Part shown: positions 53,684 through 64,000 of the stretch, one piece after another
Layout of the letters: each line of letters opens with the position of its first letter
Numbering within the stretch: the stretch's first letter is position 1
NCBI GenBank assembly: GCA_029964075.1
Contig: CM057150.1
Location: 3,697,717-3,761,716 of the forward strand
DNA from: Patiria pectinifera
Lineage: Eukaryota; Echinodermata; Asteroidea; Valvatida; Asterinidae
Reading direction: 5' to 3'
DNA: 64,000 bases
Made by a program: the position numbers and the translations under genes
Notes under the pieces: model-generated
Databases searched by the model: none
Told to the model about the DNA's origin: nothing
What the model saw: the letters and a program-made list of their open reading frames with translations, nothing else

Positions 53684-55691
53684 GTAGACAGTTGTCATTC
53701 AAAGTTAGAATTTCTAGTCACCTCTGATATCACAATTGATATCCCGTGAAAAAAAATGCCAAAGGCCAAGCATCTGGGAACTTTTAAAATAATCTCAGGT
53801 TCTTTTAGACAAAAGTCCTTTTAATAATTGAAATGCTGAAAATTTGGTACAATGTAACCGCCAAAACAAGGGCAATGTTCATTTTTGACAAGTAAGTCTT
53901 CTGAGTTCCAAACTGATGTACAGAGTGCAATCAAAGTTATTTGTAAGACAAAATCTACTTGACTAAGGAAATATGAGCTTGGCCGATTTTAAACAGGCAC
54001 GTTTAAAACTGGCGTGTATGTTTGCCAAAAGCGTTATGTAGAATTATGTATTCTATATATAGAAATATGTATTCTTTTGAAAAAGAGGGCGTTGTAAGAT
54101 CTCAATTTACAAAGTGGAAAAACATACAATAGAATAGCGACACGTCTCTGGTTTTAGTACCTGATGGTATCTGAGCTTCCTGAGTTAAATGTTTATAACT
54201 GTAGAAACATCCGAGAATGCCTAGAAAGCTGAAATAGAATTATTAAAATTATTCATTGATTCGGTCATAATGAATATTCTAATTATAAAAACATACCATG
54301 TCCTGCCATACTGAGATGATGCATATATGTGCACAACAAGTTTAGGGCATTTTGATTAACAAACACCTAAATAAAAATTAATTTAAACATTGACATTATT
54401 TTGGGCTCTTTGTCTGTTGCATCTAGCCCATATATAACTGCCATGGTATGTCATTAACTGAGACCAAGTGGCGGCCATTTAAAAAACAAAGCTGGTAGCC
54501 ATCCAAGAAAATGTCCCGGCCGGTCGTTTTGGAAAAAAAAGACCTCCTCCTTCTTATTTTTTCAAAAATATAGGACGATGAATATGCTTTTTTTTATTTG
54601 GCCCAATTGTGATATCCACTCATTTTGGACTTTTTAATTCAAAACTACTCAAGTTCTTAGCACTGTACGTTGAAGTGTTATGAATGAAAAAAAAAAATTC
54701 TCATCAAGTCGCCTTAGCAACAACATCAGTTCAAAATGAAAGAGAAATAGCAAGAAATAATCAGTGTTCAATAATTAACCATACATGTATCTCTCCAGGT
54801 CCAAATTTCAAATAAAGAGTACGCCTACCCACTAATTATTAAATATTAAACATTCGCAAACAAAGCACTTGAGATGAGATTATCCGTAAATTGTGACGTG
54901 ATTTGTCAGTACATACCACCCTAATATAATTATGGGATATATTTTTCATATAATTATACCATTAGATTATTGCTTGAAAATGAATTGATGCGTGTTGGAG
55001 GCATTGTTTGATCAAAACAAAAAGTGACATGAAAAATAACATAAACAGTAATTCTCAACGTCGATGTTTGAAAAAAAAAGTCCATTGGTGTAAGCTAAAT
55101 TGGTCGAAGAAACAATTCATGCGCAAATTGTTCTCAGGAAAAAAAACCCACAAACCACCCGTTCAGTTCACAGCACTTGAAGTTTTGGGCGCTTCAATAA
55201 AGCAACCCATAACATAGCATAACATATATTTTATTTAAAACATACCACGGTTTACTGCAGTTTATTGGTCTCTTTGTGTTTAATCCATACATGTTTGACA
55301 GAGTACATGTGGCTATTTGTCTTTTCTACTTTACCTCGTTATTTTTTAATAAGTTAGGGGTTAGATGAACCCAAACCACTCCCAGCCCGAGTCTCGTCAA
55401 AAATAAATGTATCAGTGCAAAAATTGAATTAATGTATTTAGCAGTGTTTTATATTCAAGTCCAGTCACAAGTATATGACCGAACAGTGACAAAGTAATGC
55501 TTTTGCATACAATTCATTGAATAGCTAGTGAATTGAATTGAGAGATTTATGATGGACCCGCCTACACTAGACTGGTTAGCCCAACGATGCCAATGATGCT
55601 TTGAAATGAAATAAATTGAAGTCCCGACCAATGGATATAACACAGGTTTTATGAACACAATGTATTTTCATTTGCCTTTTACCTCATTTAG
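53684..55691 (+). repeat. Intron repeats upstream of TRIM-B
   Basis: The left part resembles 37620-38050 (CCAAAGGCCAAGCATCTGGGAA). Anchor TTAGCAACAACATCAGTTC near 54713 starts a unit like that at 36532. GGTTTTAGTACCTGATGG near 54152 matches the sequence before the LINE at 31790. No coding gene is seen. Confidence 0.65.
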
Positions 55692-55772
55692 TCTCGTTTC
55701 CAAGTGGCGTGTCAGCTTGTCATTGCCCGTCGTAAATTGACTCCCCTGAATCATCCAAGAATCAATACAAAG
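55692..55772 (+). other. Cassette 5'-leader exon, copy f, donor lost
   Basis: This is close to copies d and e, but where they read AAAG-GTAAAC or AAAG-GTAGAC this reads AAAG-ATAAAC. The GT donor is gone and the cassette is probably skipped or dead. The acceptor TCATTTAG is kept. Confidence 0.65.
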
Positions 55773-56274
55773 ATAAACACTATAGTCATTCAAATTTCTA
55801 GTCACCTCTGAAATAACAAAAAATGATATCCCGTGAAAAAAAAAACGCCAAAGACCAAACATATAGGAATTTATAAAATTATCTCAGATTCTTTTAACAA
55901 AGAAGTCGTTTCATAATTATAATGCTGAAAATATGGTACAATGCAACCACCCAAAAAAGAAAGGTAAATTGTTGACAAACCGATAAACAGAGTACAAACA
56001 AAGTTATATGTATAGGACAACATGCACTTCACTAATAAATATAAATATGTGCTTGGCTGATTTTGAACAAACACGTTTAAAACTGGCGTGTATATTGGCC
56101 GAAAGCGTCATGTAAAATTATATTCTTTTGAAAAAGCGGAAATTGTAAGATCTATTATTTAATAGAATGAATACATACACAGCTTCCCAGTTTCCAGCAT
56201 ACATTACATATATCATTATTCGATTGATTTTACTTCCCTTGAGCGTCATGTAGAATGCTCTTCTTTTTTCACAG

Positions 56275-57570
56275 AGATGGCTACTGCGGCATCGGTAGGC
56301 TCTGCTTTTGAGAAGATCGGCGTTCATCTTGAGTGCAGCATCTGCACAGATAAATACAAAAAGCCCAAAGTACTGGACTGCCTACACAGCTTTTGTGTAG
56401 AATGTCTAGTGAAATACCATGATGGCAGATACAGAAGAAAACTAACGATCCCTTGCCCTGAATGTCGTCAGGAGACGGTACTTCCAGAGTCTGGCATACA
56501 CGGCCTCAGGACCAACTTCCATTTGGCTGGCCTGATTGGAGAATTTGAATTACAAGAAAAGGTAGCACGCTCAGCTGAAGCAAAGCTCCTCTGTCAGGTA
56601 TGTGATAAGGGAAACGAAGCCGGTGATCACTGCTTGGATTGTGAGAAGGATATCTGCAAGGATTGCTGTAAGACACACCAGCAATTTCCCGTATTAAAGA
56701 ACCACATAATAGCAAGTTTTGATGACATTCGCCAGGGAAAGGTGAAGGTGACTAAACAACCTGACGAGTACAAATGCCACAAACACAAGGAGGGTGTGAA
56801 GCAATTCTATTGCAAGAAATGTGATGAGCTGATCTGCCAAGGCTGCACGGTTTTAGATCATCCAACCGCCACACATGACATCACTGACACCGGAACGGCT
56901 TCAAGAGAATACAGACAATCACTGCAGAAGGACTTGCCGGCTTTAGGTAGAGATATACAAGGCCTTGAGTTGTCTCTGCAAGACACTATTGAAGCTAAGA
57001 AGATAGTCAAGGACAACATGGTGAAGGCCCGAAAGGGGGTGCAGGACAGAGCTGCTGAGGTCATGGCAAAGGTAAGATGTGAAGAGAAACAACTCCTGGA
57101 TGAGATCACAACCCAGGAACGGGAGCAAAACAAGGGACTGGATGAGCACGAGAAGACACTGAGCAACATGCTGCAGAGCAAGAGGCATTCACTGGAAACC
57201 GGCAAGGAAGTAGCGAGCAGTGCATCGGATTCCGATTTCCTTTCACTCTACCCCGTGATCAGCAAAGATTTGACAAAGGTGAGCAGCCAGCATCCTCCGC
57301 AGTATCATCACAAACTTTGGTATCTGAGGTTCAAGCAGAGTCAGAAAGCTTGTGACATCGATCTGGGCGAGGTGGAGCAGGAAGGAGACAAGTGGGAACT
57401 GCATCATGAGTTCGGCAAGCAGGGGAGTGGTGAGGGGGAGTTTGAAATAGCCAGAGGCATTGCTGCTGCTTCTAAACCTGACGAGATTGCAGTGGCCGAC
57501 TGGAAGAACAAGCGAGTGGTAATCTGCAACAACCGGGGAAAAACCAAGAGCTCCATTCCGATCAATGCAA
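56275..57570 (+). CDS. TRIM-B coding exon 1: RING, two B-boxes, coiled coil, start of propeller
   Basis: The exon opens after TTCTTTTTTCACAG; the ATG is 56277-56279. RING ligands sit at the same residues as in TRIM-A (C20, C23, C35, H37, C40, C43, C60, C63). B-box 1 is about 97-145 and B-box 2 about 165-200, with two more residues between them than TRIM-A. The coiled coil is about 207-335. The donor GTGAGT is at 57571, phase 1. With 59510-60129 it gives 637 aa. It is a tandem paralogue of TRIM-A with an open frame and conserved zinc ligands, so it is likely functional. E3 ligase activity is inferred from the family. Confidence 0.92.
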
Positions 57571-59509
57571 GTGAGTTCTTTTTACCTGTCAATGTCTTCA
57601 GTAGGCCATGGGAGTTATACATGTGTGTAGGCCTACATGCCATTTCGATGTAGGCCTATTATGCCATTTTGGTAGCTGCGTCTGTTTTTGCTCTATTTAA
57701 TTTCTCAAGTAAACCGCAATGAAATTTACAATATGTAAACCAAAAAGAACCAATAAAGTACATGTATACATTTAATTGGTCCTGTAATTGGTCTGATCCA
57801 CACTATGATCTCATGTATGTTTTTTTTTTTGGCGCAATATCTCAATTATTTTAGTCGAGGCGTTGGAGTCAGGTTTGTATTTTCATCGTCTATCCACTTG
57901 ACCACTGGGTAGACAATAGGGTGCCCATCCTCACTTTCCATGTCGTCATATACCTTTATTCTCTAATTCATCTGTGTCTGTACGGTGTTAGTTTAAAATA
58001 AGGAATGGAAAAAAGTGAACAGCAGCCACGTCACTTTTTGATTCACTGTGAACATACCCAAAGAACTGTCTATCTAAGTAGAAAGCGTCATCATGATCAA
58101 TGTCTGCAGTAGGCAACGGCATTCATTGATGCATATCATTTTGACACCTACATGTACGTCTCTTTTTATCCAATTAATTTGCTCAGGTAAACTGCATTGA
58201 AATTTAAATGACGGAGAACCAAGTACATACATTTGATTGGTCCTCCAATCGATTTGATCTGCACTACCCCAATAATCATATTGGAAAGTCTGCTGTATTT
58301 TCTTTTTTGGCGTAAAATCTCAGTAGTTTTTTAATGGAATAAATGTTATCCGTCTATTCTCTTGACGGTTGACCACTGGGGAAACAACAGGGTCCACGAC
58401 CTCACTTTCCACAACTTTAAATGACTGTGCTTTCCCATTTAATTAGCTGGATCAAATCATCTGAAAGCACTATGTCAGTGCGGTGTCAGTGGTAAATTAT
58501 TAATACATCGGCATGTCACGCGCGTCCCCCCCCCAAAAAAGCTTTAAAGCTTGAAATCTGAACTTTATCCCTGGCTAATATTGGTTTGTTGTTCACAAAA
58601 GTTAAATAATTATTCAAGGAAAATCGATGATGTAGTACATCAAATGCAAACACGAGTCACACTTTGAGCGCACTTTTTAAATAGGTACACACTTGCGCGT
58701 GAATTGTATATATAAGAAAGAATGAACTTGGAACGAAGAACGATTATGATTTTATTTAAGGTGTAGTCTATTTAATGTGCATGATTGATTTTCTTTGAAA
58801 CCGGTCGAGTTTGTTTTTGACATGAATGATTTCAAAAACCTTTTAAAAATCAAACCAATAATTACCAGTGACAAATTAAGATTTCAAGCTTTAAAATGAA
58901 TGTTTATAAAAAAAAATAATGGCGGTACGCGTTTCCGCGACGATGAAAGAGCTGGTATTTTGGGTCGCGCTGTATATCACTCTCATGTACATGTACAACA
59001 CTAGTTGCAATGGATAATAGAAAGAAAAAAAAACGTTCAAAGAAAGACATAATCTTAAAGCACCCCCCCCCCTCACATAATAAGGGGGAACAGAATAGTT
59101 AACAACATCCAAGTCACTATTCGAATGTGGACACACTTTGAAAATATCCAAATAGATAAAAAGAGGCTGCCCCCCCCCCCCCCCCCAAGAAACATTTCCC
59201 TATACTGTTGAAAATGATTCAGGTAAATTCTTCAACAACCCTGGAGCACTGACCTTATTAAGACATCCACATTTTTATGACCACCGATATATTGGCGAAT
59301 GAAAATGTTTTTGATCAAAACCCCTCATGTGTTCACTTTCCATATGCGTTTCAAAATACTCAGCGTGAATTCAGGATAACTGGATCAGAATCACTTGTCT
59401 CTGTCAGAAACATATTTATTTATAGTGATTTATTTATATAAACTTGACAATAGTAATTGCTTATTCAGTTATCTGCATAATCTTTTTCAATATTATTTTA
59501 CATGTTCAG
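57571..59509 (+). other. TRIM-B intron
   Basis: The 1939-bp intron with GT...AG ends is paralogous to the TRIM-A intron but lacks the LINE. C homopolymers lie near 59065 and 59172. Confidence 0.88.
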
Positions 59510-60129
59510 ATGATGTCGTTGCTGTATCGAATCGGTGGGTGTGTGCTAACCCTGGCAAGATGATGGTTTACAATAGGGACACCAAGCCAGTACGTGATTT
59601 TGATACACTACAGGAGAGTGAGGTCGGCAAGACAGACGTGCAGCTCACGTGCGTAGCTGTCATGCCGAATGGTAACATCATGGTAGGTGATTTGATGAGG
59701 AAGGTGTTGACTGAGCTCAATCCCAGGAATGGTAAGATCCTACACACCATGGCAGTACAGACACGACCTGCCTTCTTGGCTGTACTGAGCAATGGTTGGA
59801 TTGTGATCAGTGATGCTGAAGAGGGACTAGTTGAGATAGTGGAGGTGCATGACGGCAACGCTTGTACAGTCTGCGTCATCAAACCAACCATCGGCGGTAA
59901 ACCAGTGAGATACTGCACGGGTGTATGTAGCAACAGCTCGGGTATCTACATTGCAGTGGACACAGGTAAAGTCAACACCGGTCACATACACCACTATAAC
60001 TGTGCAGGTCAGTTTGTCAGCTGTTTGTCCCAGGGGCTGTACAGCCCCGGAGGGATCACATTCACAGCCGACGGGCAGCAGCTGGCAGTGGCTGACCTGT
60101 ACTCAATCAAGATCTACCACAAGGTGTGA
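59510..60129 (+). CDS. TRIM-B coding exon 2: NHL-like beta-propeller and stop
   Basis: The exon opens after TTACATGTTCAG and completes the split Asn codon, giving NDVVAVSNRWVCANPGK. Propeller-like repeats match TRIM-A (VQLTCVAVMPNGNIMVGD, AFLAVLSNGWIVISD, YCTGVCSNSSGIYIAV, GITFTADGQQLAVADL). The stop TGA is at 60127-60129. Length 620 nt equals the TRIM-A exon. The open frame at 59395 upstream of the acceptor is intron. Binding partner unknown. Confidence 0.92.
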
Positions 60130-62427
60130 TGCCAACGATGTCAAGCAGCATAAAACCGCCTTTCCACCCGCGTTTCAAGGAAAGTGGAATTTTATGTCAA
60201 ATTTTCCAACGATTGACTAAACTTCGCTGTGTTGAAGATTACGTTGAAGATTATTTCGACTACAAATGGATCTGTTTCTGATGTGAATGACTGCGATGTC
60301 ATTGGAGAGCTTCGTAGGTATAGTTGCATTACAGTTGATCTGTAATCAATCTGAAAAATACGTAATTTTAAATGCTTTGAAAACAATGTTTAGTTTATAC
60401 GCAACAACATATGTCTCAAAACTCTTGAAACGTCAATATGCAATAGAAAATGACAATTAACATTTAACTTCAAATTATATCAGTTGTTTATAGGTAAAAA
60501 TATTGTCAGTTAAATTTTTTCAAAGGTCGTTACTCGAACTTTTTTTATGCCTGTCAGTCATTTCGGAAGTATTTGGCAAATAAGGTACTAAAACATAAAC
60601 ATTAAATAAACTTTGGATTGGTGGTCAAAACGACACAAACCACAAATGTATATAAGTTAAAATCATAATATAACAAGTGGTATTAAAACTGCAGTACACA
60701 AGGCGTCCCCCCAAAATGTCCGCATGTAGGGCATATCAACATTCTCAAATTTTTATAGAATTCCTCAAATTCAATTATACAGTTGATGAACACAAACATT
60801 TTGCTTTCTTATGTGATTTTTGTGTTGGATTCGGTTCAGTGGTTTTTGAAACGAAGGCCATTATGTAACACCGGTCCGTTTTGCCTCATTCAAAGTTCTG
60901 GCTTTGCTATTACTCTTTATTAGACTCTTGACTCATTTGCTCAATTTGATGTTTGTCTGCAGGTGCATTTTCAAGGACGCATTAAAATATTACATTGCAT
61001 GAACCGATTAAAGCACAATTGCAATTCCTGTATGGGACACGTAGTTCACTATGTGAAATTATTTACTCATTTCTGTAACAAGTTCATGCCCGAATTAAAC
61101 CAAAATAATAATAATAACTACTAGCATGTACATATAGCTAGCTTACATGTGTAATTCCACTTGACCTCAATGAATTCAACAAATTTATATCCAAATTCTT
61201 ATATATCCAAAATCTTACATTATTAGTTATTACTTCACGAATATTTGGTAGAAACTGGTTTGCAGAAAACGTTGTTTACATTCATCACATTTATTACTTT
61301 GGAAAACCTATATTTAACATGTTTTAATGAGGTCAAAATGAGTAATCTATAAAACTTGATTATCAAACTGGTTATTATTATCGAGCTAAAATAATTATGA
61401 TTATAACAAACAACCAAATGTAACAAGAGGGCGGGTATTTATCTTTACTTGCGGGATTCGAAGACTTAAAATATTCGTACATGTACATTGTATAGTGAGT
61501 AGCTTTGTTCAAATAAGAAAAAAACACGTTGCCATAGCGGTTATTAATCAGTCTTGACAATGATGATTTGGGCTAACATCCAAATCAACATCAAACTGCA
61601 TGTTTGGCGATACCTTTATCTGTTACAAAATTGTATTTCTGATTGTTTTAAAGGTGTTTTCTTAATAAAATACAGTTACTCTTTGATCTGCCAAACACTA
61701 AGGGCGCTGTGATCTGCCAAGCACTAAGGGCGAAACGATTATGTACTTCAGATCCTTTAAGAAACCAGACTTGTGTGTACTAAGTGCCAGTACATTTTGT
61801 TTGGTACACTGCTACAAACGGTTTTCTAACCATACATCGTCACTGTTTTCCCCAAAAGCCACGCATGTGGATTTTTAAGAAAGAAAAAACGTTTTCGAGA
61901 TAATCGCAAGAGAGTTCCTCCGATTTTAAAACTACTATAGGTTTTCCCGGCTATTTTTAAAACGTTTATCATTCGAATTCACCAACTCTAACATTCAATT
62001 TCGTCCGAGAAAATTGTCACACGCTTTTACCAAAACCAATTTAGTCATTTGCCGTTCAATTTTAAAGCTTGGTCACCCTCTTTAATCAGCGGATCGAGAA
62101 TATTAGTCATTACATATCAAATGCGGCTAAGCTCTTCCGAATGGCAGCACTCAGAGATCAAATTCGTCTTATATAAATCAATTAGACGAATTTGATTTCT
62201 GAATGACATGGTTTGGCGTAGACGAGCCGAAATCGAATGCTCTGGAACGAAAACGTGTGCTCGTTGTTTGAATTTGCTTGAACTGAAGTTGAAATTGTCT
62301 GACAAAAGACGTCTCTCACGAATTGTAATCTTGTCATATCGTTTAAGTTGGGATGTATTGGGAATTTGGGATGCATTCGTGTGCGTGTGGATATTTTAAT
62401 AAGTTGACTTGTATAATATTATGTAAT
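60130..62427 (+). other. 3' flank of TRIM-B
   Basis: AATAAA at 60605-60610 is a possible polyadenylation signal. Parts parallel the TRIM-A flank. TTCGAGATAATCGCAAGAGA near 61895 repeats 52158. A 40-bp hairpin, ATCAAATTCGTCT...AGACGAATTTGAT, lies at 62157-62195. No other gene is seen. Confidence 0.6.
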
Positions 62428-62815
62428 ATGAACAATGACGTTCTAGCCATGTCCGAGGTACTTGGCTATGGCTGAACATTACACACGCGCCTATTGAAGC
62501 AGTTGCAGCCACTTCTCATGCAAGTGTTATTTTCAGCCGTAGTCAAGTAATTTGGTCGCGTCCTTCGACTTTGTATCTGAGTGAGTTGTAGATCGAGTCC
62601 AAACTGCCTGGCTATGACCAGGCTAGAACCAATAACACACGTGGCGATGGAAAATTAATTTGTCCAAGATTGTGTTTCAGCATGAAATTTTAGATTTAAA
62701 TATGTTTGAACATGTAAAATTGCTGAAAATTAAAAATTTGCATCTGCTGCAAAAATATCTTCGTAAATGACTCTCTGGTGGGGTCTATTTTGCCATAAGT
62801 GCACTCATGGGCATC

Positions 62816-63090
62816 ACTCGAGGAGGAGGAGGGGGCGGGGGAGAGGATGGGAGGGGACAGAGGAGGGTGGAGCAGTGGACGGTGAGTGCGTGGGAGCAGG
62901 GGGGGAGAGGGGCGAATAGGGGGCGCAGAGGGGGGAAGAGGGGGAGAAAAGATGGGGAAAGGGGTGCAGAGCGGGGTAGGGCAAGGGGCAGAGCGGGAAG
63001 GGGGGGCCGATGGGGAAAGAGTGGGCAGAGTAGGGGGCAGGAAAAGAGGCAGATGAGTGGCCAGAGGAGGGGACGGGGTGTAGGGGAGGA
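62816..63090 (+). repeat. G-rich purine tract
   Basis: About 275 bp of GGGG, GGAG and GAGGG runs on the + strand. Copy 1 has only a short version (8366-8412). Many G runs could form quadruplexes. The long open frames on both strands here are by-products of composition. Confidence 0.85.
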
Positions 63091-63469
63091 GGTTGACACT
63101 CCACATTAATCGTTCTCCTGTCAGCAAATGTGTGTGCCCGTTGTAAAATGACCCGGGATGGAGAGCGCGGGCAAAGGTTTTCCAATATTACCCATGATCT
63201 TCCGCTTTTATTGGAAGATTGTGTCCCCCACTCATTTGCGAATTTACAGAGGCCGGGTAATCGGGAAAAAAAAATCCTGTCTACCTTTTAGCTCCTATGG
63301 TCTGTTGGCAACTCTGTCACGCCCCCTAACGACACTCATGTGTACTGTGCACTTTGTGCTTTACTTTTGAAACTTAAGTCAACTGAACTTGGTACCCCGA
63401 CTGACTATGCAATCATGGACTGATATTTTGCAATCAGCAGCAAACGTTTGCCGTCATTTTCCAGAACCG

Positions 63470-63552
63470 TCCAGTCCTGTGCACTTCGTCGTCGGACCAG
63501 ACACTGAATTTCTCTTGATTTTGTCAGACGCTCGCATCCATCTGTACAAAAG
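63470..63552 (+). other. Putative non-coding first exon, copy 3
   Basis: The segment from AGAACCGTCCAGTCCTGTGC to TGTACAAAAG is followed by the donor GTAAGG at 63553. It is nearly identical to copy 1, with small insertions (TCG, CTCG). It has no ATG. It would serve a gene to the right of the window. Confidence 0.55.
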
Positions 63553-64000
63553 GTAAGGATTGTGAAACATTGTCTACATTACAACGTTTTGACATATTAT
63601 AACACTGCTATTCAACATAGTTTACATGAAAATGTATTAGATTTTAATGTAATATATGAAAGTTTGCATTGTGAAGTTACAAATCTCTTTCGTAAGTGTG
63701 TGATGTTCTGGATAGAACCAGCGGAATCTGTTTCCTTGTTTTTCTTCGAGTGACCCCAATTGTCCAGGTCTTCAGCATTGCTATTACGATAAAGCATTAT
63801 GGCGTAAGCCGTGTTCACATTGGACTTTCGTGGTTAAACCAACGGAGATAGTTGTCAGCTTAACTAAATTAAGTCCAGTGCGGACAGTCGTTAAGTGCGG
63901 ACAGCCGTTAAACTTTCCAATTGTCAAGTGTCGACTGTTGATTGTAATTGTTACGTTCTGCAGAAGTAAGTCGTTCAGGGCCAACACACGGTAAAATTAC

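Larger units (their letters stand above)
62428..64000 (+). repeat. Duplicated block, copy 2 (runs off the window)
   Basis: This matches 8193-9141 plus 12629-12790. It lacks the TTAA element but has about 0.45 kb of extra sequence at about 62598-63060. It holds the third first-exon-like sequence and presumably precedes another TRIM gene beyond 64000 (inference). Confidence 0.88.

Noticed and set aside
59395-59509. N-terminal extension of the TRIM-B second exon
   Set aside because: It lies before a clear acceptor, and the paralogous exon of TRIM-A starts at the same splice position.
62807-63109. 100-aa Gly/Arg-rich frame and overlapping Pro-rich frames on the other strand
   Set aside because: They are a result of the purine-only composition; the shorter tract in copy 1 does not keep the frame.
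1-64000. CRISPR arrays, bacterial operons or a prokaryotic defence system
   Set aside because: Introns, SINEs, LINEs and TRIM genes show an animal genome, and no spacer-repeat pattern is present.

Overview
The window looks like genomic DNA of a marine invertebrate deuterostome. An echinoderm is my best guess and a lancelet or acorn worm is possible. The reasons are spliced host genes of the TRIM type (RING, two B-boxes, coiled coil, NHL-like propeller), AT-rich non-coding DNA, many transposons of several classes, tRNA-derived SINEs, and a LINE carrying a 2A-like peptide next to PHD fingers. I see no prokaryotic signals. Species is inference only.

Layout. 1-7562 is the 3' part of an old Ty3/gypsy LTR element on the + strand, with a hAT-family DNA element (3583-5167) inside its integrase region. 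7631-8192 is a foldback sequence. 8193-9141 continues at 12629 and is a duplicated block that returns at 62428-64000. In the first copy it is split by a 3.5 kb long-inverted-repeat element at a TTAA site. 13 to 38 kb is a series of diverged direct repeats, several of which carry one short non-coding exon of about 80 nt. That series is interrupted by a complete, young Ty3/gypsy element on the - strand (17564-27182, LTRs about 99% identical), an unclassified insertion (about 29262-30240) and a LINE (about 31790-35570).

The host genes are two tandem TRIM paralogues on the + strand. TRIM-A has coding exons 38147-39428 and 45699-46318 (633 aa). TRIM-B has coding exons 56277-57570 and 59510-60129 (637 aa). 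The intron of TRIM-A holds a CR1-like LINE (about 40191-44397) that is absent from TRIM-B. Three copies of a first-exon-like sequence ending in GTAAG lie at about 8779-8866, 51975-52071 and 63470-63552. Six copies of a second-exon-like cassette lie at 14231, 16127, 28601, 37541, 53600 and 55692. I infer a repeated unit: first exon, one or more cassette exons, a TRIM coding exon, then a propeller exon. By this reading a third unit begins at the right edge of the window.

Most of the remaining sequence is intronic or intergenic and holds small repeats: a GGATCC-ended MITE, a piggyBac-like MITE, palindromes, two SINE copies and a truncated LINE tail beside the middle first exon. All coordinates and comparisons were made by eye, so approximate ends are marked as such.
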